In this document: piece after piece, positions 41,646-51,266 of the stretch
Layout of the letters: the number at the start of each line of letters is the position of its first letter
Position numbering within the stretch: the stretch's first letter is position 1
DNA from: Streptomyces cinnamoneus
GTDB taxonomy: Bacteria; Actinomycetota; Actinomycetes; Streptomycetales; Streptomycetaceae
DNA length: 64,000 nucleotides
Direction: 5' to 3'
Assembly: GCF_014650495.1 (NCBI RefSeq)
Contig: NZ_BMVB01000004.1
Span: 62,001-126,000 of the forward strand
Notes under the pieces: generated by a model
The model's database searches: none
The model's input: only the letters and a program-made list of their open reading frames with translations
What the model was told of the DNA's origin: nothing
Position numbers and translations under genes: made by a program

Positions 41646-41797
41646 ACACCGAACACAACGCCCGGGCGGCCCGGTGGTTACGCGCCGGGACGCCTTCGAA
41701 TCTCCGCCCGACATCCCCCGTTCGGCCGAGCGCGCGCTCCCTCTGATTGCCGCACCCCGCGGGGCGCACTTGACTCGGTGGTCACGGAGGTGAGGCC

Positions 41798-42586
41798 ATG
41801 CTCACGGCCAGAAGCCTGTTCCAGGAGATCCTGGACGACGACGAGTCCTACCGCCTCTTCTGCTCCATCGCCGCCGGCGGCGAGGCCCAGGGCGGCTGGG
41901 AGAACGGCCGGATCGCGGCCCTCGTGCCCGACAGCCAGCGCGCCCTGGCGCCGAAGATCGCCCGGCACGGTGCGGACGAGGACAAGCACGGCCGCATCTT
42001 CCGGGCCCTGATGCACCGGCGCGGCATCGAACCCGTCGAGGTCCCGCCGGAGACCGACTACACCATGATCCTCGAACGCCGGGGCATCGGCCTGCCCCAC
42101 GCCGTGCTGCGCGCCGAGGAACCGCTGACGGAACGGGACATCGTCGCCTACCTCGCGCACAGCCGCGTCACCGAGCAACGCGCCTCCGAGCAGATGGACA
42201 TGCTCACCCAGCACTTCGGCGACCACCCGGAGGTCGGCAGGGCCGTCCGGATGATCTGCCACGACGAGGCCAACCACCTCGCCTACTGCCACGAGGAACT
42301 GCTGCGCCTGGCCGCCGCCGGGCACGGCCGGACGATCCAGGCGCTGCTGCGCGAGAGCGCGCTCGGCGAGATCGACGTCTACCGGGACGTCAGCCTCGCC
42401 GTGATGGCCCACATGGGCCGCATCCTGCGCTGGCCCCGGGCCAAGGCGGCCGCCCTCACCGCGGGCATCCACGCGGTGCACGCCTACGAGCGGCTCGGCG
42501 GCTGGCGCCGCATGGTCAGCCTGCGCATGCCCGAGCGGCGCGATGCCCTCGGCGGCCCCGTGACCACCGCCGCCGAGTTCGCCTGA
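41798..42586 (+). CDS. Ferritin-like superfamily protein (di-iron type)
   Basis: 262 aa with CGGAGGTGAGG upstream. The helices carry carboxylate/histidine pairs of a di-iron site: GADEDKHGRIF (E-x2-H) and CHDEANHLAYCHEE (E-x2-H), with GGEAQGGWENGR and VTEQRASEQ supplying further acids. It resembles stand-alone ferritin-like oxygenases or iron proteins rather than bacterioferritin. The C-terminal quarter (RWPRAKAAALTAGIHAVHAY) is basic. Function unknown; possibly an oxygen-activating enzyme. It is convergent with corA. Confidence 0.85.
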   Translation: MLTARSLFQEILDDDESYRLFCSIAAGGEAQGGWENGRIAALVPDSQRALAPKIARHGADEDKHGRIFRALMHRRGIEPVEVPPETDYTMILERRGIGLPHAVLRAEEPLTERDIVAYLAHSRVTEQRASEQMDMLTQHFGDHPEVGRAVRMICHDEANHLAYCHEELLRLAAAGHGRTIQALLRESALGEIDVYRDVSLAVMAHMGRILRWPRAKAAALTAGIHAVHAYERLGGWRRMVSLRMPERRDALGGPVTTAAEFA

Positions 42587-42611
42587 ACTCCGCGTCGCGC
42601 AGCCGGCCGCC

Positions 42612-43595
42612 CTACAGCCAGCCGCGCCCCTTGAACATCCGGTACAGCCAGAACACCAGCCCCGCCATCAGCGCCACCACCGCCGGATAGCCCCACGTCT
42701 GCCGCAGTTCGGGCATGTGGTCGAAGTTCATGCCGTACACCCCGGCGACCATCGTCGGGACCGCCGCCATCGCCGCCCACGCGGAGATCTTGCGCATGTC
42801 GTCGTTCTGCTGGACGCCCATCTGCGCCAGGTGCGCCGAGAGGATGTCGCTCAGCAGCCGGTCCAGGCCGTCCACGGCCTCGTTCGTCCGCGTCAGGTGG
42901 TCGCCCACGTCGCGGAAGAACGGGCGCGAGCGCTCGTCGACGAACGGCAGGCCCGCCCCCACCAGCCGCGCCACCGGTTCGGCGAGCGGGCTGGTGGCCC
43001 GGCGGAACTCCACCACCTGGCGCTTGAAGGAGTAGATCCGCGAGGCGGTGTGCTTGGTGTCCCCGCCCACCGGCGCGAACACCTCGGCCTCCAGCTCGTC
43101 GAGGTCCGCCTGCAGCAGGGCCGCCACGTCCGTGTACTGGTCCACGACCTCGTCGCTCACCGCGTACAGCACGGCCGTCGCCCCGTGGCACAGCAGCTCC
43201 GGGTCCTGCTCCAGCCGCCGGCGCACCCGCGCCAGCGGGCTGCCCTCGCCGTGCCGGACGGTCACCACGAAGGAGTCGCCCACGAACAGCATCAGCTCGC
43301 CGGTGGTGACGGTGTCCGCGTCGTCGTCGTAGACCACGGGCTTGAGGACCATGAACAGAGAGTCGTCGTACACCTCCAGCTTCGGCCGCTGGTGGGCGTT
43401 GAGGGCGTCCTCCACGGCCAGCGGGTGCAGCCCGAACTCGCTGGTGACGAGCTCGAACTCCTTCTCCGTCGGCTCGTGCAGCCCGATCCAGAGGAACGAG
43501 TTGCCGTCCGCGCGCGCCTGGTCGAGGGCGTCGCTGAAGTCGGCGGGCCCCTCGGTTCGGTGCCCGTCCCGGTAGATGGCGCAGTCCACGATCAC
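42612..43595 (-). CDS. corA: Magnesium/cobalt transporter, CorA family
   Basis: 327 aa from GTG 43595, preceded by GAGGGA; 34 extra codons upstream in the frame lack homology. The cytoplasmic domain (about 1-255) is followed by two C-terminal membrane helices with the signature GMN in VYGMNFDHMPEL between them. The end is basic (YRMFKGRGWL). CorA pentamers admit Mg2+ and other divalent cations. The gene stands alone, divergent from the phosphatase. No M-box is seen upstream. Confidence 0.93.
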   Translation of the reverse strand: MIVDCAIYRDGHRTEGPADFSDALDQARADGNSFLWIGLHEPTEKEFELVTSEFGLHPLAVEDALNAHQRPKLEVYDDSLFMVLKPVVYDDDADTVTTGELMLFVGDSFVVTVRHGEGSPLARVRRRLEQDPELLCHGATAVLYAVSDEVVDQYTDVAALLQADLDELEAEVFAPVGGDTKHTASRIYSFKRQVVEFRRATSPLAEPVARLVGAGLPFVDERSRPFFRDVGDHLTRTNEAVDGLDRLLSDILSAHLAQMGVQQNDDMRKISAWAAMAAVPTMVAGVYGMNFDHMPELRQTWGYPAVVALMAGLVFWLYRMFKGRGWL

Positions 43596-43720
43596 GCGAG
43601 TCCCTCTTCCCCGTAGCTTCCCTGTCGATTCCCCCGCTGCTTCCCCCTCGGTCCCGCACCACCCTTCCTCCGACCCTCTCATGCCCCGTGCCGGCACCGG
43701 GCGGTCGTAGGCTGGTGGTC

Positions 43721-44416
43721 ATGCCCACGCTGATCCTGGTCCGGCACGGCCGGTCCACCGCCAACACCGGGGGAGTGCTCGCCGGCTGGACCCCCGGCGT
43801 GGCCCTGGACGAACGCGGCGCCGCCCAGGCCGCCGCCCTGCCCGCCCGGCTGGCCGGCGTCCCGCTCGCCGCCGCCGTCACCAGCCCCCTCCAGCGCTGC
43901 GAGGAGACCCTCCGGCCGCTGCTCGCCGCCCGTCCGCAGCTGCCGCTGCACACCGACGAGCGCATCGGCGAGTGCCACTACGGCGACTGGTCCGGCCGCA
44001 AGCTCGCCGAGCTCGCGGGCGAACCCCTGTGGGAGGTCGTCCAGCGCCACCCCGCCGCGGCCGCCTTCCCCGGCGGCGAGTCCGTGCGCGCCATGCAGGC
44101 CCGTGCGGTCGACGCCGTACGGGAGTGGAACGAGCGCGTCGAGCGCGAGCACGGGGAGGACGCCGTCTACCTCATGTGCACCCACGGCGACCTGATCAAG
44201 TCGGTCGTCGCCGACGCCCTCGGCCTGCACCTCGACCACTTCCAGCGGATCACCGCCGACCCCTGCTCGGTCACCGCGATCCGCTACACGCGGCTGCGCC
44301 CCTATCTGCTGCGCCTCGGCGACACCGGGGACCTCGGCGGGCTCGTCCCGCACACGGGCGAGCGCGAGGGGGCGGCCGGGGACGCGGCCGTGGGCGGTGG
44401 TGCGGGAGCACCGTGA
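43721..44416 (+). CDS. Histidine phosphatase-superfamily protein of the mshC cluster
   Basis: 231 aa. Phosphoglycerate-mutase-like fold: LVRHGRS (catalytic His, about residue 8), SPLQRCEET (Arg), GECHYGDWSGR (acid) and MCTHGDLIKSV (second His). It matches the actinobacterial 'MSMEG_4193 family' that sits next to DUF3090, SCO1664-family and mshC genes. The mRNA is probably leaderless, since TAGGCT ends 7 nt before the ATG with no ribosome site. Substrate unknown. Its lasting neighbourhood with mshC suggests a link to mycothiol or inositol-phosphate metabolism. Confidence 0.88.
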   Translation: MPTLILVRHGRSTANTGGVLAGWTPGVALDERGAAQAAALPARLAGVPLAAAVTSPLQRCEETLRPLLAARPQLPLHTDERIGECHYGDWSGRKLAELAGEPLWEVVQRHPAAAAFPGGESVRAMQARAVDAVREWNERVEREHGEDAVYLMCTHGDLIKSVVADALGLHLDHFQRITADPCSVTAIRYTRLRPYLLRLGDTGDLGGLVPHTGEREGAAGDAAVGGGAGAP

Positions 44417-44536
44417 TCGTCGTGCGCAGTAGGGTGGTGACGCGGGAGCCCCGTGGCCGCCGCCCGCGGGCCCGCACCCGTGGCGCGCCACCGCGACCGC
44501 CGACCCTCCGACCACCGATCCCCATGGAGCAGGACG

Positions 44537-45127
44537 TTGTCCCGTCAGGTGTTCCTCTATGACCCTCCGGACCGCTTCGTCGCCGGTACGGTCGGGCTGC
44601 CGGGCCGCCGTACTTTCTTCCTCCAGGCCACCGCGGCCGGCCGGACCACCAGCGTGGCGCTGGAGAAGACCCAGGTGGAGGCGCTCGCCGAGCGCATCGA
44701 CGAGCTCCTCGACGAGGTCGTGCGGCGCACCGGCGGCAGCGCCCCGGTGCCGGCCGTGGCGCCCGTCGAGTTCGCCGACAGCGCGCCCCTGGAGTCCCCC
44801 GTCGAGGAGGAGTTCCGGGTGGGCACCATGGCCCTGGCCTGGGACGGCGAGACCCAGCGCATGGTGGTGGAGGCACAGGCCCTCGTCGAGCTGGAGGCGG
44901 ACACCGACGAGGACCTCGCCGAGGCCGAGGAGCGGCTGCTGCAGGACGAGGTGAACGGGCCGCCCATGCTCCGCGTGCGGCTCACCGGCACCATGGCCCG
45001 CGCCTTCGCCAAGCGCGCCCTGGAAGTCGTCAACGCCGGCCGGCCCCCGTGCCCGCTGTGCAGCCTGCCGCTCGACCCGGAGGGACACGTATGTCCGCGC
45101 CAGAACGGATACCGCCGCGGAGCGTGA
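44537..45127 (+). CDS. DUF3090-family protein
   Basis: 196 aa from TTG 44537 (GGAGCAGGA upstream). The family start MSRQVFLYDPPDRFVAGTVG and the centre PGRRTFFLQATAAGRTTSVA are recognisable. The C-terminus has a zinc-ribbon-like motif, CPLCSLPLDPEGHVCPRQNG (three cysteines). Function unknown. It overlaps the next gene by 37 bp and is part of the conserved phosphatase / DUF3090 / SCO1664 / mshC run of actinobacteria. Confidence 0.9.
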   Translation: MSRQVFLYDPPDRFVAGTVGLPGRRTFFLQATAAGRTTSVALEKTQVEALAERIDELLDEVVRRTGGSAPVPAVAPVEFADSAPLESPVEEEFRVGTMALAWDGETQRMVVEAQALVELEADTDEDLAEAEERLLQDEVNGPPMLRVRLTGTMARAFAKRALEVVNAGRPPCPLCSLPLDPEGHVCPRQNGYRRGA

Positions 45128-45921
45128 CGCCCCACGAGCTGCTGGCCAAGGGTGAGCTGACCGTGCGCGGCCAGGTGCGCGAGGCGTCCAACGCGGTGCT
45201 CTACTGCACGGTCGAGTACGAGGGCGTCAGCGCTGCCTGCGTCTACAAGCCCGTCGCGGGGGAGCAGCCCCTGTGGGACTTCCCCGACGGCACCCTGGCC
45301 CAGCGCGAGGTCGCCGCCTACGAGCTCTCCGAGGCCATGGGATGGGGCCTGATCCCGCCCACGGTGCTGCGCGACGGCCCCTACGGGCAGGGCATGTGCC
45401 AGCTGTGGATCGAGGCGTCGGCGGACGAGGAGACCGGGGCGGCGCTGCTGGCCCTGGTCGAGGGCGACGAGCCGGGGCCCGGCTGGAAGGCCGTGGGCTT
45501 CGCGGACGTCGGCGAGGACCGCACCGCCCTGCTGGTCCACGCCGACGACGAGCGGCTGCGCCGGCTGGCCGTCCTCGACGCGGTGATCAACAACGGCGAC
45601 CGCAAGGGCGGCCACCTGCTCCCCTCCGCCGACGGGCGGCTCTACGCCATCGACCACGGCGTGACGTTCAACGCGGACGACAAGCTGCGCACCCTGCTGT
45701 GGGGCTGGGCGGGCGAACCCCTCCCCGGGGAAGCCCTGACGGCCCTACGACGGCTTTCGGCCGATCTGGCCGACGGGCGGCCCCTGGCCCGGCGGCTGGC
45801 CGAGCTCATCACCCCGGCCGAGATCGAGGCCCTGCGGGGCCGGGTCGCGGAGCTGCTGCGAACGGGGCGCCACCGCGAGCCGAGCGGCCAGTGGCCGGCC
45901 ATCCCCTGGCCGCCGGTGTGA
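45091..45921 (+). CDS. SCO1664-family protein (PI3/4-kinase-like fold)
   Basis: 276 aa from ATG 45091, inside the end of the DUF3090 gene. The pattern ASNAVLYCTVEYEGVSAACVYKP, LAQREVAAYELSEAMGWGLIPP, VINNGDRKGGHLL and LYAIDHGVTFN resembles the lipid-kinase-like family: ATP lysine in VYKP, catalytic NNGDRKGGH and metal Asp in IDHG. It may phosphorylate an inositol compound, which would fit the neighbouring phosphatase and the inositol-based thiol mycothiol. That link is inference. Confidence 0.88.
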   Translation: MSAPERIPPRSVTPHELLAKGELTVRGQVREASNAVLYCTVEYEGVSAACVYKPVAGEQPLWDFPDGTLAQREVAAYELSEAMGWGLIPPTVLRDGPYGQGMCQLWIEASADEETGAALLALVEGDEPGPGWKAVGFADVGEDRTALLVHADDERLRRLAVLDAVINNGDRKGGHLLPSADGRLYAIDHGVTFNADDKLRTLLWGWAGEPLPGEALTALRRLSADLADGRPLARRLAELITPAEIEALRGRVAELLRTGRHREPSGQWPAIPWPPV

Positions 45922-46038
45922 TCTTTACGGGCCGGGGCCCGGGAATACACACGTCGGACGGCGTGCGCAAGAACGGAACTTCGGCCAACCCCCGCGCCCG
46001 GTTCGTATCCGGAACGTGCATCCGGTTACGCTCAAGTC

Positions 46039-47268
46039 ATGCATGCCTGGCCCGCTTCTGAGGTTCCCGCCCTGCCCGGCAGTGGCCGCGACCTCCGGAT
46101 CCACGACACCGCGACCGGCGAGCGAGTGACCCTCGCCCCCGGTCCCGTCGCCCGTATCTACGTCTGCGGCATCACGCCCTACGACGCCACCCACATGGGA
46201 CACGCGGCGACCTACAACGCGTTCGACCTGGTGCAGCGCGTGTGGCTCGACACCAAGCGGCAGGTTCACTACGTCCAGAACGTCACCGACGTGGACGACC
46301 CGCTGCTGGAGCGGGCGATCGCCAACGGCGACGACTGGGAGGCCCTCGCCGAGCGCGAGACGGCCCTCTTCCGCGAGGACATGACCGCCCTGCGCATGCT
46401 CCCGCCCCGCCACTACGTGGGTGCCGTGGAGTCGATACCGAAGATCGTGCCCCTCGTCGAGCGGCTGCGCGACGCGGGCGCCGCCTACGAGCTCGACGGC
46501 GACATCTACTTCTCCGTCGCCTCCGACCCCTCCTTCGGCGGCGTCTCCCGCCTCGACGCCGAGGCCATGCGCCTGCTGTCCGCCGAGCGCGGCGGCGACC
46601 CGGAGCGCCCCGGCAAGAAGAACCCCGTCGACCCCATGCTGTGGATGGCCGCCCGCCCGGGCGAGCCCAGCTGGGACGGCGCCTCCCTCGGCCCCGGCCG
46701 CCCCGGCTGGCACATCGAGTGCGTCGCCATCGCCCTGGACCACCTCGGCATGGGCTTCGACGTGCAGGGCGGCGGCTCCGACCTGATCTTCCCGCACCAC
46801 GAGATGGGCGCCTCGCACGCCCAGGCCCTCACCGGCGAGCACCCCTTCGCCAAGACGTACGTGCACGCCGGCATGGTCGCCCTCCACGGCGAGAAGATGT
46901 CGAAGTCCAAGGGCAACCTCGTCTTCGTCTCCAAGCTCCGCCGGGACGGCGTGGACCCCGCCGCCATCCGCCTCGCGCTGCTGGCCCACCACTACCGCGC
47001 CGACTGGGAGTGGACGGACTCCGTCCTGACCGAGGCCGAGGAGCGCCTGGCCCGCTGGCGCGCCGCCGTCTCCCGCCCCGACGGCCCCTCCGCGGACGCG
47101 CTGGTCGAGGAGGTCCGCGGGGCCCTCGCCGACGACCTCGACGCCCCGGCCGCCCTGGCCGCCATCGACCGCTGGGCCGCGGCTCAGGCCGCCGACGGCG
47201 GTACGGACGAGGGCGCGCCGGGCCTGGTGTCCCGCGCGGCCGACGCACTGCTGGGCGTGGCGCTGTGA
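46039..47268 (+). CDS. mshC: Mycothiol ligase MshC (Cys:GlcN-Ins ligase)
   Basis: 409 aa, a CysS-related class I synthetase fold. HMGH (52-55) replaces HIGH, KMSKS begins at Lys286, and zinc ligands are Cys43 ([15 protein letters not shown]), the Cys of HIECVA and the His of FPHHEMG. It is shorter than CysRS and lacks the tRNA-binding tail, which separates MshC from cysS. It joins cysteine to GlcN-inositol with ATP in mycothiol synthesis. The TACGCT box 6 nt before the ATG suggests a leaderless transcript from its own promoter. A strong terminator follows the gene. Confidence 0.95.
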   Translation: MHAWPASEVPALPGSGRDLRIHDTATGERVTLAPGPVARIYVCGITPYDATHMGHAATYNAFDLVQRVWLDTKRQVHYVQNVTDVDDPLLERAIANGDDWEALAERETALFREDMTALRMLPPRHYVGAVESIPKIVPLVERLRDAGAAYELDGDIYFSVASDPSFGGVSRLDAEAMRLLSAERGGDPERPGKKNPVDPMLWMAARPGEPSWDGASLGPGRPGWHIECVAIALDHLGMGFDVQGGGSDLIFPHHEMGASHAQALTGEHPFAKTYVHAGMVALHGEKMSKSKGNLVFVSKLRRDGVDPAAIRLALLAHHYRADWEWTDSVLTEAEERLARWRAAVSRPDGPSADALVEEVRGALADDLDAPAALAAIDRWAAAQAADGGTDEGAPGLVSRAADALLGVAL

Positions 47269-47289
47269 GGTCCTGACCCCACCGGTCTC

Positions 47290-47325
47290 GGGGGCGCCTC
47301 CGCGGTCTTCCGCGGGAGCGCCCCC
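47290..47325 (+). terminator. Terminator after mshC
   Basis: A 16-bp stem (GGGGGCGCCTCCGCGG with one mismatch to its partner), loop TCTT, then TTTC. Confidence 0.85.
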
Positions 47326-47422
47326 TTTCGCTTGTGGAGATGACGGCGTGGGGGGCGCGTCGTGGGCCGGCGCTGTGCTGGGGTGAGCGGCGTCGTGACC
47401 GTTCGTCGGAAGGACGCGCACC

Positions 47423-48403
47423 ATGACAGGTCCCCTCGCACGCCGAAGAGTCCTCCGGGCGGGTGCCGTGCTGGGCGCCGCGGCGGCCGCGGGAACGCTC
47501 GGCCCGGTGCACCGGGCCGCGGCGGCTCCCGGTGCCCCGGGCGAGCCGGCCCGCTGGCCCACCCGCTTCGCCCTCCCCGACGGCTTCCGGCCCGAGGGCA
47601 TCGCCATCGGCCCCGGCCCGTACGCCTGGTTCGGTTCGCTCGGCGGCGGCTCCCTCTACCGGGCGAGCCTCGCCACCGGGCACGGCACCCTCCTGCACAC
47701 CGGCACCGACGCCATGTCCGTCGGCCTGAAGACCGACCGCCACGGCCGCGCCTTCATCGCCGGTGGCGCCTCCCGCCGGCTGCGCGTCGTCGACACCCGC
47801 AGCGGCCGGATCCTCGCCACGTACGAGGTCGGCGCGGCCGCGACGTTCGTCAACGACGTGGTGCTCACGCCCGGGGCCGCCTGGTTCACCGACTCCACCC
47901 ACGCCCAGGTCTACGGGCTCCCGCTCGGCCCGCGCGGCGAACTGCCGCCCGCCCGCGACGTGGTGACGCTGCGCCTGACGGGCGAATGGGCCGAGGCCCC
48001 GGACGGCGGCTTCACCTCCAACGGCATCGCCACCACGCCCGACGGCAGGGCGCTGCTGGTCGTCAACGTCCACCAGGACGGCGGCAGCCTGCTGCGCGTG
48101 GACCCGCGCACCGGCGACGCGCGCCGCGTCGACCTGGGCACCACCAGGCTCCCCGACGGGGACGGAGCCCTGCTGCTGGGCCGCACCCTCTACGTCGTCC
48201 AGCAGAAGCAGAACGCCGTCGACGTGCTGCACCTGGACGCCGGCGGCCGGCGCGGCAGCGCGGTCCGGCGCATCACCGACCCGCGCTTCCGCATCCCGAC
48301 GACCGTGGCCGCCTACGGCGACCGCCTCTACCTGCCCAACGCCCGCTTCGACGTGGACCCGACGCCGACGACGCAGTACGACGCGGTGGCGGTGCCGCGC
48401 TGA
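47423..48403 (+). CDS. Secreted (Tat) beta-propeller-like protein
   Basis: 326 aa. Twin-arginine signal (LARRRVLRAGAVLGAAAAAG) with cleavage near AAA-AP at about 33-36. The mature part has repeated propeller-like blades: GIAIGPGPYAWFGSLGGGSL, MSVGLKTDRHGRAFIAGG, VNDVVLTPGAAWFTDSTH and NGIATTPDGRALLVVN. This resembles SMP-30/gluconolactonase-type or NHL proteins. Some databases call relatives 'superoxide dismutase', which the sequence does not support. It probably binds or hydrolyses a small molecule outside the cell. It stands before the GH31 gene on the same strand. Confidence 0.8.
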   Translation: MTGPLARRRVLRAGAVLGAAAAAGTLGPVHRAAAAPGAPGEPARWPTRFALPDGFRPEGIAIGPGPYAWFGSLGGGSLYRASLATGHGTLLHTGTDAMSVGLKTDRHGRAFIAGGASRRLRVVDTRSGRILATYEVGAAATFVNDVVLTPGAAWFTDSTHAQVYGLPLGPRGELPPARDVVTLRLTGEWAEAPDGGFTSNGIATTPDGRALLVVNVHQDGGSLLRVDPRTGDARRVDLGTTRLPDGDGALLLGRTLYVVQQKQNAVDVLHLDAGGRRGSAVRRITDPRFRIPTTVAAYGDRLYLPNARFDVDPTPTTQYDAVAVPR

Positions 48404-48487
48404 CGCGGGGCGGCCTCCTGCTCCCCGATGCCACAAGTCCACGCACCCGGCACGTGAGTCCATGGGCGCGCCCGCGCCGGGAACGCT

Positions 48488-50758
48488 ATGCACGCCACCA
48501 TGAGAACACCACGACGCCTCAGAGCGATGGCCGCCACCGCCCTCCTCGGGCTCCTGGCGGCCATGGCCGGCCCGGCGGCCGGCGGCGCGCACGCCGAACC
48601 GGCCGCCGGCGCCGCCGAGCAGACCGTCGGGGACATCACCGGCTTCTCCACGGCCGGCCCCGTCTTCCACCTCCAGGCCGGCCCGGCCCGGGCACGGGTC
48701 AGCTTCGTGTCGGCCGACACCTTCCGCATCGAACTCGCACCCGACGGCACGTTCACCGACCCCACCGGCAAGGACATCGTCCTGCCACAGGGCCCGCCGC
48801 CCGGAACCCGGTGGCGGGAGCGGCCGGACCGCTACGAGATGAGCACCCCGGCACTGACCCTGCGGGCGTACAAGCACCCGCTGCGCTTCGCCCTCCACCG
48901 CGCCGACGGCTCCCGGCTGTGGGCCGAGACCAAGGGCCTGACCTGGACCGCGGACCGCACCACGCAGACCCTCGGGCGGGGCGCGGCCGAGCAGTTCTAC
49001 GGCGCCGGGATGCAGAACGGGCGGGGCAACACCTCGCACCGCGGCCGGACGGTCGAGGTGGGCGTCGACTACAACTGGAACGACGGGGGGCACCCCAACT
49101 CCGTGCCCTTCTACCTCTCCTCGGCCGGCTACGGCGTCTACCGCAACACGTACGCCCCCAACACGTACGCCTTCGGCGACCCGGTGACGACGAGCGCGCA
49201 GGAACGGCGCTTCGACGCCTACTACGTCGCCGGGACGACGCCGAAGGAGGTCATAGGCCGCTACACGAAGCTGACCGGCAGGCCCTTCCTGCCCCCGCTG
49301 TACGGGCTGGAGATCGGCGACTCGGACTGCTACCTGCACAACAAGAACCGCGGCGAGCGCCGCACGCTGGACGCGCTGAAGGTGGCCGACGGCTACACCG
49401 CCCACGACCTGCCGCTCGGCTGGATGCTCGTCAACGACGGCTACGGCTGCGGGTACGAGAACCTCGCCGAGGTGAACAAGGGCCTGGGCGACCGCAGGAT
49501 GAAGATGGGCCTGTGGACGGAGGACGGCCTGGCGAAGCTCGCCGACCAGGTGAAGGCCGGCCAGCGGGTCGCCAAGCTGGACGTGGCGTGGGTCGGCGAC
49601 GGCTACAAGTTCGCCCTCGACGGCTGCAAGGACGCCTACAAGGGCATCGAGGACAACAGCGACGCCCGCGGCTTCACCTGGGCCCCCGAGAGCTGGTCGG
49701 GCGCCCAGCGTTGCGGAGTCCAGTGGTCCGGCGACCAGAAGGGCTCGTGGGAGTACATCCGCTGGCAGATCCCCACGTACGCGGGAGCGACGATGTCGGG
49801 CCTGGCCTACACGACGGGCGACGTGGACGGCATCTTCGGCGGCAGCCCGAAGACGTACGTGCGCGACCTGCAGTGGAAGGCGTTCCTGCCGGCGGTGATG
49901 ACCATGGACGGCTGGGCGCCGAGCGACAAGCAGCCCTGGCGGTACGGCGAGCCGTACACCTCGGTCAACCGCAGGTACCTGAAGCTGAAGGAGTCACTGC
50001 TGCCGTACACGTACAGCTACGCGGCGGAGGCGACCCGCACGGGCGTGGGACCGGTGCGCCCGCTGGCGCTGGAGTACCCCGACGACCCCCGGGCGTCGTC
50101 GGAGGAGGCGAAGTACGAGTTCCTGGCGGGTGAACACTTCCTCGTGGCCCCGGTGTACGAGGACAAGGAGGTCCGCGACGGCATCTACCTGCCACGGGGG
50201 AAGTGGACCGACTACTGGACGGGCCGCACGTACGAGGGCCCGACCACGGTGAACGGCTACCGCGCCCCGCTGGACACCCTCCCGCTCTTCGTGAAGGCCG
50301 GCGCGAACATCCCGATGTGGCCCGGCATCCGCTCCTACGAGGACCGCACGCCGGACTCCCCGGTGGCCTGGGACGTCTACCCGCAGGGGACTTCTTCGTT
50401 CACGCTGTACGAGGACGACGGCGTGACGCGGGCCCACAGGTCGGGCGCGTACGCCGAGCAGAAGCTGACGGTACGGACGCGGTCCGCGGCCGACGTGACC
50501 CTGGAGCTGAGCGCCCTCACCGGCGACTACCGCGGCAAGCAGACGTCGCGCCCGACCCACTTCACCGTCCACACGCGCACGGCACCGGCCACGGCCACGC
50601 TGAACGGGCAGGACCTGCCGCGCCTGGAGTCGAAGGACGCCTTCGAGAAGGCGGACCGCGGCTGGTGGTACGACCCCGCCGACCGCGGCGGCGTCGTCCA
50701 GCTGAAGACACCGCCCCAGCCGACGGACCGGGCTCTGACGGTGGCGATCACGTCCTAG
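48488..50758 (+). CDS. Secreted GH31-family glycoside hydrolase
   Basis: 756 aa with a Sec signal peptide (to about AHA-EP, residue 36). The (beta/alpha)8 core carries the nucleophile Asp365 in KLDVAWVGDGY and the acid/base Asp416 in WSGDQKG. C-terminal beta domains follow (SFTLYEDDGVTRAHRSGAY). The KLDVAWVG sequence is nearer to GH31 alpha-galactosidase-like members than to classic alpha-glucosidases (WIDMN), so substrate assignment as alpha-glucoside is uncertain. It should trim alpha-linked sugars from extracellular glycans. ATG 48500 is an alternative start. Confidence 0.9.
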   Translation: MHATMRTPRRLRAMAATALLGLLAAMAGPAAGGAHAEPAAGAAEQTVGDITGFSTAGPVFHLQAGPARARVSFVSADTFRIELAPDGTFTDPTGKDIVLPQGPPPGTRWRERPDRYEMSTPALTLRAYKHPLRFALHRADGSRLWAETKGLTWTADRTTQTLGRGAAEQFYGAGMQNGRGNTSHRGRTVEVGVDYNWNDGGHPNSVPFYLSSAGYGVYRNTYAPNTYAFGDPVTTSAQERRFDAYYVAGTTPKEVIGRYTKLTGRPFLPPLYGLEIGDSDCYLHNKNRGERRTLDALKVADGYTAHDLPLGWMLVNDGYGCGYENLAEVNKGLGDRRMKMGLWTEDGLAKLADQVKAGQRVAKLDVAWVGDGYKFALDGCKDAYKGIEDNSDARGFTWAPESWSGAQRCGVQWSGDQKGSWEYIRWQIPTYAGATMSGLAYTTGDVDGIFGGSPKTYVRDLQWKAFLPAVMTMDGWAPSDKQPWRYGEPYTSVNRRYLKLKESLLPYTYSYAAEATRTGVGPVRPLALEYPDDPRASSEEAKYEFLAGEHFLVAPVYEDKEVRDGIYLPRGKWTDYWTGRTYEGPTTVNGYRAPLDTLPLFVKAGANIPMWPGIRSYEDRTPDSPVAWDVYPQGTSSFTLYEDDGVTRAHRSGAYAEQKLTVRTRSAADVTLELSALTGDYRGKQTSRPTHFTVHTRTAPATATLNGQDLPRLESKDAFEKADRGWWYDPADRGGVVQLKTPPQPTDRALTVAITS

Positions 50759-50795
50759 ACGGACTCCCTCCGGGACGGCACCCCGCGCCGCGCCG

Positions 50796-51266
50796 TCAGC
50801 GCGCCGGGGCGGCCGCCTTCCGGGCGAGCGCCCGGCCCGCCGCGTCGAGCGCGGCGCGCAGGCTGCCGGGGGAGGTGAGACGGGGGCCTTGCCCGTCTCC
50901 CTCCTCCTCTTCGGGGAGGACCCACACACGGTCGCGGAGGTACTTGCCGGGCGGCGGGGACAGGAGCGCCCAGCCGGGTGGGTAGACGATGACGCCTTCC
51001 TCCGTGACGAACCCCCGCCCCGCTCCCAGTGGAAGCAGCCACCACATGGCGCGTTCAGTGCCGCTCATGAGGTAGGGCCCGACGTGGTGGCCCTGGGCCC
51101 GCAGCTCGGCGACGGCAGCCGTGGCCAGGGCGAAGTCCACCTGCACCACGTCCCACCGCCTGCCCGTCAGGAGCGGGGCGGTGCAGCCCATGTCCCAGAG
51201 GTGGACGGTGGCGTGGGGGTCGGTGGCGGCTCGGGCGAGCCAGTGGGTGAACGGGTTGTGGCTCAT
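50796..51266 (-). CDS. Hypothetical protein, possible primase-polymerase-like N-domain relative
   Basis: 156 aa from ATG 51266 with AGGAG upstream. Features: RRWDVVQVDFALATAAVAEL, GPYLMSGTERAMWWLLPLGA and GVIVYPPGWALLSPPPGKYL. The order of strands and the final 'PP..' block recall the small actinobacterial 'bifunctional DNA primase/polymerase N-terminal' proteins, but I see no catalytic acidic pair. Confidence in that link is low. It is coupled (ATGA) to the 81-aa gene upstream and divergent from a GntR regulator. Confidence 0.7.
   Translation of the reverse strand: MSHNPFTHWLARAATDPHATVHLWDMGCTAPLLTGRRWDVVQVDFALATAAVAELRAQGHHVGPYLMSGTERAMWWLLPLGAGRGFVTEEGVIVYPPGWALLSPPPGKYLRDRVWVLPEEEEGDGQGPRLTSPGSLRAALDAAGRALARKAAAPAR

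Noticed and set aside
46039..47268. Cysteinyl-tRNA synthetase (cysS)
   Set aside because: The protein is shorter, has no tRNA-binding tail, and lies in the mycothiol-linked cluster; MshC fits better.
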